Assembly (NCBI GenBank): GCA_964479445.1
Contig: CAYZMH010000062.1
Span: 1 to 22,309 of the forward strand
From: CAYZMH01 sp964479445
Lineage (GTDB): Bacteria; Bacteroidota; Bacteroidia; Bacteroidales; GCA-2748055
Direction: 5' to 3'
Length of the DNA stretch: 22,309 bases
A model generated the notes under the pieces. It was given only the letters and a program-made list of their open reading frames with translations, was not told the DNA's origin and searched no databases. The position numbers and the translations under genes were made by a program. Positions 17,571-22,309 of this stretch are shown here, piece after piece (positions within the stretch are counted from its first letter, which is position 1; each line of letters opens with the position of its first letter).

Positions 17571-17578
17571 TAAATTTG
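17571..17578 (+). promoter_or_regulatory. Orphan plus-strand -7-like element
   Basis: TAAATTTG fits TAnnTTTG and points to the right, but no convincing protein gene follows before the terminator at 17743-17775. The -33 position lacks TTG. It might drive a short noncoding transcript or be chance in AT-rich DNA. Confidence 0.35.
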
Positions 17579-17584
17579 CGTTTC

Positions 17585-17775
17585 CTACCTTTATTATTTT
17601 AACCTGCACCTGGATATAACAACCGGTAAAGGAGGGTTGTTTGATGAAAGATATGCAGAAACCACTCTTTTAATGATGATCATCGGTTGTGAATCCTGCA
17701 CGGGATTTCATGACAGGCCGGGAAACCCGGTAATCGGTCATAAAAAAACCAGGTCCGTCCGGAACCTGGTTTTTT
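17585..17775 (+). ncRNA. Candidate short structured transcript beside tRNA-Asn
   Basis: This is gene-free DNA between the M16 start and tRNA-Asn. Reading rightwards from the orphan -7 element it holds two small hairpins: AATCC/GGATT at 17692-17707 and CCGGG-AAA-CCCGG at 17718-17730. These are followed by the 12-bp terminator stem with T-run. It also contains AAAGGAGG (17628-17635), 8 nt before a 9-codon reading frame (17644-17673, MKDMQKPLF), unusual in a genome with few Shine-Dalgarno sites. No known RNA family is recognised. Confidence 0.25.
17743..17775 (-). terminator. Terminator of tRNA-Asn, possibly bidirectional
   Basis: AAAAAACCAGGT (17743-17754) pairs with ACCTGGTTTTTT (17764-17775) around a 9-nt loop. 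It begins two bases after the tRNA-Asn 3' end. Because the stem starts with A-runs and ends with T-runs, it can terminate transcription from either direction. Confidence 0.85.
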
Positions 17776-17776
17776 G

Positions 17777-17850
17777 CTCCTCAGGTAGGACTTGAACCTA
17801 CGACCTACGGATTAACAGTCCGCCGCTCTAACCAACTGAGCTACTGAGGA
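17777..17850 (-). tRNA. tRNA-Asn (anticodon GTT)
   Basis: The minus strand folds as a full cloverleaf of 74 nt. The acceptor stem is TCCTCAG/CTGAGGA with discriminator G, the D-arm GCTCAGTTGGTTAGAGC, the anticodon arm GCGGA-CTGTTAA-TCCGT with GTT, and the T-arm GTAGG-TTCAAGT-CCTAC. The CCA end is not encoded. It is a queuosine target of QueA, which is encoded in this window. Confidence 0.97.
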
Positions 17851-17898
17851 ATAAAACATGTTATAACAATGCGATTACCCTTTAAGATAAACGCGTGG

Positions 17899-17929
17899 CA
17901 AAAATAAAAGGAATTCCTTAATAAACCAA
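17899..17929 (-). promoter_or_regulatory. Promoter of tRNA-Asn
   Basis: On the minus strand, TTG (plus-strand CAA 17927-17929) is followed after 20 nt by TATTTTTG (plus-strand 17899-17906), a full match to the Bacteroidota consensus. The leader would be about 40 nt. The spacer contains a perfect 12-bp palindrome, AAGGAATTCCTT, at 17908-17919. Confidence 0.65.
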
Positions 17930-17992
17930 TTAATTCATGCAAAAAAGATAATTCTTTAACTGCCTATTCAGGTGCGTATTGCATATAAATCC

Positions 17993-18000
17993 TATCTTTG
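17993..18000 (+). promoter_or_regulatory. Putative -7 element of the pfkB-family kinase gene
   Basis: TATCTTTG, identical to the element in front of ftsX and the one at 19915, lies 18 bp before ATG 18019. The -33 match is poor. Its presence excludes the TTG start at 17998 that overlaps the element. Confidence 0.5.
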
Positions 18001-18018
18001 CCATTAAAGGAAGAATTT

Positions 18019-19032
18019 ATGAAAGTACTGGGAATGGGCAATGCCCTGGTTGATATCATGACACGTCTTGAGAATGAAGAGGTGCTTAATACATTCGGAC
18101 TTCCCAAGGGAAGCATGACTCTTGTTGACCTGGATACGTCCAATTTCATTCACGCTGAAACGGCCGGATTGCACAAGCAAAAAGCCTCAGGCGGCTCTGC
18201 TGCCAATACGATACACGGATTATCCCACCTGGGTATTGAAACGGGTTTTATAGGAAAAGTGGGCGATGATGACCTGGGCCGGTTTTTCAGGAAAGATATG
18301 AAGGTTAACAAGATCCAGCCCATCCTCTTTAATTCCATCCATGAAACCGGACGTGCACTGGCCCTGGTAACACCCGATTCAGAACGAACATTTGCCACCT
18401 ACCTGGGAGCAGCCGTTGAACTGGCAGAGGAGGATCTCACCTCCGTGATCTTTGAAGAATACGACTACTTCTACGTGGAAGGATACCTGGTTCAGAATCA
18501 TGATGTCTTAGAAAAAGCCCTGCGACTGGCTAAAAAGAACAAATTGAAGATTTGTCTGGACCTGGCCAGCTACAATGTGGTGGAGGAGCATAAAGCCTTT
18601 TTCCTATCCATGATAAAAAATTATGTCGATGTGCTCTTTGCCAACAAAGAGGAGGCAGCTGCCATCACCGGGGAAAAACCGGAAAAAGCCGCAGAGATGC
18701 TGGGGAAGCTGGCCAATATAGTAGTTGTTAAGCTGGGAGCGGAAGGCTCACTGGTCCATACCGATACCACCAGCTACCGGGTTGGTGTCAGAGCCTCCAA
18801 AGCAATTGACACAACCGGGGCGGGGGACCTGTATGCTTCGGGATTTATTTTCGGACTGATCCGGGGTTATTACCTGGATATATGCGGCAATATTGCAGCA
18901 GCAGTTTCCGGCCGGGTGATAGAGAATATCGGGGCAAAAATGGATGAATCAACCTGGGAAAACCTTCGCAGAGAGATCGTATCGATCACTGATTCAGGGC
19001 AGGAGGGTTCAGGGGGTGGAAAAACGGATTAA
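18019..19032 (+). CDS. PfkB-family carbohydrate/nucleoside kinase (adenosine kinase-like)
   Basis: This 337-residue ribokinase-fold enzyme uses ATP to phosphorylate a sugar or nucleoside. Signature 1 is GGSAANTIHGLSHLG near residue 55. Signature 2 is DTTGAGDLYASGF with D264 starting the motif and catalytic base D270. MKVLGMGNALVDI at the N-terminus is typical of the Bacteroidota group usually named adenosine kinase. Fructokinase or ribokinase activity cannot be excluded, since substrate residues are not decisive by eye. ATG 18019 is chosen because the earlier in-frame TTG overlaps the promoter. The C-terminus has an unusual Gly/Ser tail (QEGSGGGKTD) encoded in the 24 bp that overlap the end of the convergent DUF2797 gene. 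Confidence 0.9.
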   Translation: MKVLGMGNALVDIMTRLENEEVLNTFGLPKGSMTLVDLDTSNFIHAETAGLHKQKASGGSAANTIHGLSHLGIETGFIGKVGDDDLGRFFRKDMKVNKIQPILFNSIHETGRALALVTPDSERTFATYLGAAVELAEEDLTSVIFEEYDYFYVEGYLVQNHDVLEKALRLAKKNKLKICLDLASYNVVEEHKAFFLSMIKNYVDVLFANKEEAAAITGEKPEKAAEMLGKLANIVVVKLGAEGSLVHTDTTSYRVGVRASKAIDTTGAGDLYASGFIFGLIRGYYLDICGNIAAAVSGRVIENIGAKMDESTWENLRREIVSITDSGQEGSGGGKTD

Positions 19033-19809
19033 GTACCCTCCAAACTTCCGGATGTTGATCACCTCCCCCGATGTAAAAATCAGGTACTGACCTTTGATTC
19101 CTTCCAGTTTTCCCCGAACCATATCGGTTTTATCAAAATTCAGGCTCCTTATCTTTTCCGGATAGTGCTGCACCGGGTATTCAAATTCTGTGATCTGATC
19201 ATCGCGGGAGAGGTAATCCTGCATCTCCGTGGAGAGCTTACCGCCCAGCTCTGCTTTCTTCCCAGGCAGATCCGGCTCCCGGTCATATTCGTTCCGGAGC
19301 ATCCTGCGCCAGTTGGTTTTATCCTGTATATGCTTTTTCATTTCCACCTCCACCAACCCTGCAGTATAGCGGTTGGGGGTCCGGGCCAGCTCCATGACCT
19401 TCACTGCTCCCTGGTCGATCCACCGAACCGGGACCTGGGTGTTCCTGGTAACACCTACTTTGATACCGCTGGTCAGACTCAGATAGACCACATGTTCGAT
19501 CAAACAGTGCTCCCGGGCATACTCCATATCACGAGCCTCCCCGAGATGCGCCCTGCACAATTCGGGTTTCAGAACACACTCCTCTGTCTCCGGCGCCGAT
19601 ATGAAACAGGGGTAGCAATACCCCTGGGCAAATGACCTGCTGGTCTCCCTGCCGCACCGAATACAATGAATCTTATGTAAAAAGTCCATGGCAATCTCTT
19701 TCCCGATCAGGTCGTTCAGGGTAACCTCCTCCTCTCCCAACCTGAGGAAATAGGTGACCGGGAGGGTATGCTCCACCCTCATTTTTCTCAGATTTCCAGT
19801 TATTTCCAT
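19009..19809 (-). CDS. DUF2797 protein with zinc ribbon
   Basis: This is a 266-residue cytoplasmic protein of unknown function. A treble-clef or zinc-ribbon-like Cys set is clear: C49-x2-C52 and C65-x2-C68 (IRCGRETSRSFAQGYCYPCF), with more Cys at 78, 85 and 102. After it comes VVYLSLTSGIKVGVTRNTQVPVRWIDQGA (108-136) and TNWRRML (165-171), which I recall as typical of DUF2797. The Y-x-KVGVT-x-R-W pattern resembles the core of GIY-YIG-type nucleases, but this is inference. The gene is divergent from the secreted-protein/padR operon with a 144-bp shared upstream region, and convergent with the pfkB-family kinase gene, overlapping it by 24 bp. A TATTTTTG promoter element precedes it. Confidence 0.85.
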   Translation of the reverse strand: MEITGNLRKMRVEHTLPVTYFLRLGEEEVTLNDLIGKEIAMDFLHKIHCIRCGRETSRSFAQGYCYPCFISAPETEECVLKPELCRAHLGEARDMEYAREHCLIEHVVYLSLTSGIKVGVTRNTQVPVRWIDQGAVKVMELARTPNRYTAGLVEVEMKKHIQDKTNWRRMLRNEYDREPDLPGKKAELGGKLSTEMQDYLSRDDQITEFEYPVQHYPEKIRSLNFDKTDMVRGKLEGIKGQYLIFTSGEVINIRKFGGYLIRFSTP

Positions 19810-19842
19810 ATTGATCGCATCTTAGTTGTCTGTTCTCTTGCC

Positions 19843-19850
19843 CAAAAATA
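19843..19850 (-). promoter_or_regulatory. Putative -7 element of the DUF2797 gene
   Basis: The minus strand reads TATTTTTG, matching TAnnTTTG, with a leader of roughly 27 nt to ATG 19809. No TTG is found at the right distance upstream. It is divergent from the padR operon promoter 64 bp away. Confidence 0.5.
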
Positions 19851-19888
19851 CACAAAAGCATGGATATTTTATATTTTTTACTACTTTG

Positions 19889-19922
19889 TTTTGCATAGTT
19901 CTAATTTATTTTTATATCTTTG
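19889..19922 (+). promoter_or_regulatory. Promoter of the secreted protein - padR - pspC operon
   Basis: TTTTG (19889-19893) and TATCTTTG (19915-19922) are separated by 21 nt and match both the -33 and -7 elements. The region is very AT-rich. It places the transcription start near 19929, favouring ATG 19954 for the first gene. Confidence 0.65.
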
Positions 19923-19953
19923 CATTGAAATGTTATATGCATCTAACTGTATT

Positions 19954-20298
19954 ATGAAAAATATAGTATTATATTGCTTCTTTTTTCTTTTGTTTTTAAA
20001 CGGAACGGAAGCCGGTGGACAGAAATCCACCCTGATTGTCCTGCCGGCCGGGAACTGCCAGGCTTATACCAACGACCCCCTCACGCAGGAGATCCGGTCT
20101 GAGCAATCCACCTCTTACCAGTACCTGGAAAACCTTTACAGCGAGGGTGCACCCGACTGGTTCATTTCATCGGCCACACCCTGGTATGAACGGATCATCT
20201 CCCGGTTGTTCTCCATGATATTCTGCGATGAATACACGCAATTGCTTGAAGAGTTGTTCGGACTGCCCATTACGGGCTATCCAATAATGAATGAATAA
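19954..20298 (+). CDS. Small exported protein of unknown family
   Basis: This 114-residue protein belongs to no family that I recognise. The first 20 residues (MKNIVLYCFFFLLFLNGTEA) form a strong signal peptide. The mature part is acidic and aromatic-rich, with two Cys (C35, C91) that could form a disulfide, a hydrophobic stretch near 80-90 (RIISRLFSMIF) and an end PITGYPIMNE. There is no lipobox and no T9SS sorting domain. Another in-frame ATG at 19930 would add eight polar residues before the signal peptide and sits at the predicted transcription start, so it is less likely. It is the first gene of the operon, 10 bp before padR. The link to the PadR/PspC pair suggests an envelope role, but this is a guess from position. 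Confidence 0.7.
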   Translation: MKNIVLYCFFFLLFLNGTEAGGQKSTLIVLPAGNCQAYTNDPLTQEIRSEQSTSYQYLENLYSEGAPDWFISSATPWYERIISRLFSMIFCDEYTQLLEELFGLPITGYPIMNE

Positions 20299-20308
20299 AA
20301 CTGAGCCC

Positions 20309-20638
20309 ATGAATATTGAGAATACGAAAGCGCAAATGAGGAAGGGTACCCTGGAACTGTGTATCCTGGCCATTGTGAATAAAAAAGATTCCTACGCCTC
20401 TGATATTATTAACACGCTGAAGGAAAAGAACCTTATCGTGGTGGAGGGAACGCTCTATCCGCTCCTAACCCGGCAAAAAAACGCCGGACTTCTCAGCTAC
20501 CGATGGGAAGAGAGCACCCAGGGACCTCCTCGCAAATATTATGCTCTGACCGATAAAGGACGTCAGTACTTCAAAGAACTGAGCGAATCGTGGGAGGATC
20601 TTGTAGGAGTTGTTGATTCAATTATAGCAAACAAGTAA
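20309..20638 (+). CDS. PadR-family transcriptional regulator
   Basis: This is a 109-residue winged-helix protein, the short PadR type (subfamily 2). MRKGTLELCILAIVNKKDSYASDIINTL is the start of the DNA-binding domain, VEGTLYPLLTRQKNAGLLSYRW the recognition helix and wing, and GPPRKYYALTDKGRQYFKEL the typical wing end. A single C-terminal helix serves for dimerisation. PadR proteins usually repress their own operon and respond to a small ligand. An upstream ATG at 20291 overlaps the previous stop and adds six residues, but MNIENTKAQMRKG is the usual N-terminus in related proteins. It is 15 bp from the PspC-domain gene, its likely target and partner. Confidence 0.94.
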   Translation: MNIENTKAQMRKGTLELCILAIVNKKDSYASDIINTLKEKNLIVVEGTLYPLLTRQKNAGLLSYRWEESTQGPPRKYYALTDKGRQYFKELSESWEDLVGVVDSIIANK

Positions 20639-20653
20639 AAACACCATAACATT

Positions 20654-22216
20654 ATGAAAAAAGCACTGAAGATAAACCTGAGCGGACTGGTTTTTCATAT
20701 TGACGAAGATGCATATGAAAAACTAAAAAAGTACCTGGATGCCATCAGCAGCTACTTTTCCGACAAGGAGGAGAGCAAGGAGATCATCAATGATATTGAA
20801 GCCCGCATCGCCGAATTGTTCCAGGAAAAAACAAGTCGTGAATCGGAAGTCATCACCGCTGACCTGGTGGAAGAGGTGATAGAGATTATGGGCAACCCCG
20901 AAGACATAGCCGATACAGCAGAGGATGCCGGAAATCAGAAAAAGACCGGTTTCTCCGGTAAAAGAGCCTCCAGGCGACTGTACCGTGATCCGGAAGAGTC
21001 TGTTCTTGGTGGAGTGTGCGGCGGTCTGGGTGCCTATTTCAATGTTGAACCCCTTATCTTCCGGTTGCTCTTTGTGCTGCTCTTCTTTTTTGGAGGTGCT
21101 TCCATCCTTGTTTATATCATACTCTGGGTTGTGCTCCCACGGGCAGAGACTGCCGCACAAAAGCTTGAGATGCGGGGTGAGCCCATCAATGTCTCCAACA
21201 TCGAAAAAAAAATTCGGGAAGAGTATGACAACGTTAAAGACAATGCAAAGGCGGCTGCAAAATCAGATAGTGTAAAACAGGCACAAAAAGGTGCCGGTGA
21301 GTTTTTTACAGTCCTTGGAAATATCCTGCTGGTTTTTATAAAGGTAATCCTCATTATTTTAGGCACCTTGCTGGTCCTGGCCGGAATTGTCACCATAATA
21401 GCGGTTATCACAGGAGCGTTTGTGGGAGTGCATTTCTTCCCGTTCGGACCTTATGAAACCTCCCTTGCCGATATACTGGCACCTTTTTCGGATCCCGCTT
21501 CCATCACCCTTTTAATCATCGGGTTGAGCCTGCTGTTTTTGATTCCGCTTATTGCCATGGTATACGGACTTATCCGGTTGATTTTTAAAATTAAAAGTCA
21601 GCCCCGCGGACTGGGTGCCGGGGCCATAACCCTCTGGTTCATTGCTCTTGTCATGTCGGTAGGCATCATCGCCTTTGAAAGCAGCAATTTTTCCAAATCC
21701 GGCTCCGACCGGTCGGATGTGAAACTCTCCATCCCCTCCGATACACTCACGGTTTCTGTCAATGCGACAATGAGAGAGGATGTTGAAGATTTTGCAATGA
21801 TCGATATTGATGACAACTGGTACTTCAGCGAAAACATGGAGGTTATTTACGGAAGTGTTCGATTGGATATTGAATCTTCCGGTACAGGAGATCCCTCCCT
21901 TGAGATTCGTAAAAAGTCCAAAGGCAGGAACTGGGATGACGCCGATGAAAATGCGCGCCGGCTTTCCTATTATTTCGAGGCAGATAAAAACCACCTTGTC
22001 CTGGACCCCTACTTTTTTATCGAAGACCCTGAAAAATGGCGCTTCCCGAGAGTCTCCCTGAAGCTTCTGATACCTGAAAACACCGTTCTGGTGCTGGATG
22101 AAAACACCCGTGATATCCTGGATGACATATACAACCTGAATCATGTCTCCGACTGGAACATGGCAGGGAAGACGTGGGTGATGACTGATAGAGGATTAAA
22201 ACGAACTGAAGAGTAG
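20654..22216 (+). CDS. PspC-domain membrane protein
   Basis: This is a 520-residue inner-membrane protein. An N-terminal cytoplasmic helical domain (1-90, MKKALKINLSGLVFHIDEDA to EIMGNPEDIA) resembles the one that usually accompanies PspC in Bacteroidota. The PspC domain is about 107-165 (RRLYRDPEESVLGGVCGG, then a TM hairpin ending VVLPRA). A charged linker follows, then further TM helices near 215-252, 283-310 and 322-342. A C-terminal extracytoplasmic domain (about 350-510) is rich in beta strands with DNWYFSENMEVIYGSVRLDIE. PspC proteins sense or stabilise a stressed membrane; LiaF-like proteins of Firmicutes have a similar layout. It is translated right after padR and is presumably controlled by it. 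Function in Bacteroidota is not settled. Confidence 0.9.
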   Translation: MKKALKINLSGLVFHIDEDAYEKLKKYLDAISSYFSDKEESKEIINDIEARIAELFQEKTSRESEVITADLVEEVIEIMGNPEDIADTAEDAGNQKKTGFSGKRASRRLYRDPEESVLGGVCGGLGAYFNVEPLIFRLLFVLLFFFGGASILVYIILWVVLPRAETAAQKLEMRGEPINVSNIEKKIREEYDNVKDNAKAAAKSDSVKQAQKGAGEFFTVLGNILLVFIKVILIILGTLLVLAGIVTIIAVITGAFVGVHFFPFGPYETSLADILAPFSDPASITLLIIGLSLLFLIPLIAMVYGLIRLIFKIKSQPRGLGAGAITLWFIALVMSVGIIAFESSNFSKSGSDRSDVKLSIPSDTLTVSVNATMREDVEDFAMIDIDDNWYFSENMEVIYGSVRLDIESSGTGDPSLEIRKKSKGRNWDDADENARRLSYYFEADKNHLVLDPYFFIEDPEKWRFPRVSLKLLIPENTVLVLDENTRDILDDIYNLNHVSDWNMAGKTWVMTDRGLKRTEE

Positions 22217-22236
22217 CAAAAAAAAAGATTTTTTTA

Positions 22237-22244
22237 TACATTTG
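22237..22244 (+). promoter_or_regulatory. Putative -7 element of tRNA-Gln
   Basis: TACATTTG, identical to the ilvE element, lies 10 bp before the tRNA 5' end, so transcription would begin almost at the mature end. The preceding A-run/T-run after the PspC gene stop (22218-22235) might act as a weak terminator. No TTG is seen at -33. Confidence 0.5.
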
Positions 22245-22254
22245 CACCCCACAA

Positions 22255-22309
22255 TGACCCGTGGTGTAATTGGCAACACATCTGATTTTGGTTCAGAAGA
22301 GTCCAGGTT
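22255..22309 (+). tRNA. tRNA-Gln (anticodon TTG), 3' end outside window
   Basis: The 5' acceptor strand TGACCCG is followed by the D-arm GTGT-AATTGGCA-ACAC and the anticodon arm TCTGA-TTTTGGT-TCAGA with anticodon TTG. Then come the variable loop and the start of the T-arm (CCAGGTT). The T-arm and 3' acceptor strand are cut off by the window end. Confidence 0.9.

Noticed and set aside
17673..17795. 40-codon frame starting at the TAATG overlap (MMIIGCESC...)
   Set aside because: It runs through the terminator hairpin and into the tRNA-Asn antisense; no family or conserved feature supports it.
17998..18018. TTG start seven codons upstream for the pfkB-family kinase
   Set aside because: It overlaps the -7 element, and MKVLGMGNALVD is the usual family N-terminus.
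19768..19953. Extended N-terminus of the small exported protein
   Set aside because: The extension crosses the divergent promoter region and buries the signal peptide; ATG 19954 gives a clean one.
20291..20308. PadR start at 20291
   Set aside because: It overlaps the previous stop codon and adds six residues not typical of the family; 20309 matches the usual MNIENTKAQ start.
1..22309. CRISPR arrays, insertion sequences, integrases, phage or toxin-antitoxin genes
   Set aside because: No direct repeat array, transposase motif or terminal inverted repeats were seen; gene order and composition look like ordinary chromosome.

Overview
This window looks like a chromosomal segment of a member of the Bacteroidota, probably Bacteroidia (Bacteroidales/Marinilabiliales-like). 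Four things point there: a PorZ-type component of the type IX secretion system, a DUF3098 gene between ftsX and uppP, Bacteroidota-type promoter elements (TAnnTTTG) in front of most transcription units, and very few Shine-Dalgarno sequences. I see no insertion sequence, phage gene, CRISPR array or integrase. Most genes are housekeeping genes.

Layout. (1) 1-3751, minus strand: usp (two-domain universal stress protein), a terminator, rdgB (noncanonical purine NTP pyrophosphatase), then porZ, which runs off the left edge. (2) 3847-7458, plus: a 1203-residue membrane sensor with a periplasmic beta-propeller and Y_Y_Y domain, one membrane helix, a class III adenylate cyclase domain and a C-terminal HD-like domain that has lost most metal ligands. 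(3) 7553-8569, plus: ilvE behind its own promoter. (4) 8692-14650, plus: a tightly packed run ftsX - DUF3098 - uppP - truB - queA - GH3-family adenylating enzyme - deoxynucleoside kinase. It combines division and cell-wall lipid carrier functions with tRNA modification and nucleotide salvage. (5) 14651-17508, minus: a secreted M16 protease converging on region 4 at a strong hairpin terminator. (6) 17509-18018: a noncoding stretch with tRNA-Asn(GTT) on the minus strand, its terminator, and a possible short structured plus-strand transcript. (7) 18019-19809: a pfkB-family sugar/nucleoside kinase and a convergent DUF2797 gene whose 3' ends overlap. (8) 19954-22216, plus: a small exported protein of unknown family, a PadR-type repressor and a PspC-domain membrane protein, read as one envelope-stress-like operon. 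(9) 22255 to the end: 5' part of tRNA-Gln(TTG).

The most unusual item is the propeller-cyclase. Its sensory half resembles that of Bacteroidota hybrid two-component systems, but the output is cAMP synthesis followed by an apparently catalytically dead HD domain. A perfect 12-bp palindrome lies just in front of the gene. The next most interesting are the GH3 enzyme of unknown substrate inside an envelope/tRNA operon, the unknown exported protein upstream of padR-pspC, and the orphan promoter/hairpin region beside tRNA-Asn. No complete novel system is evident. All family calls come from reading the sequence and from memory of the families, without a database search.
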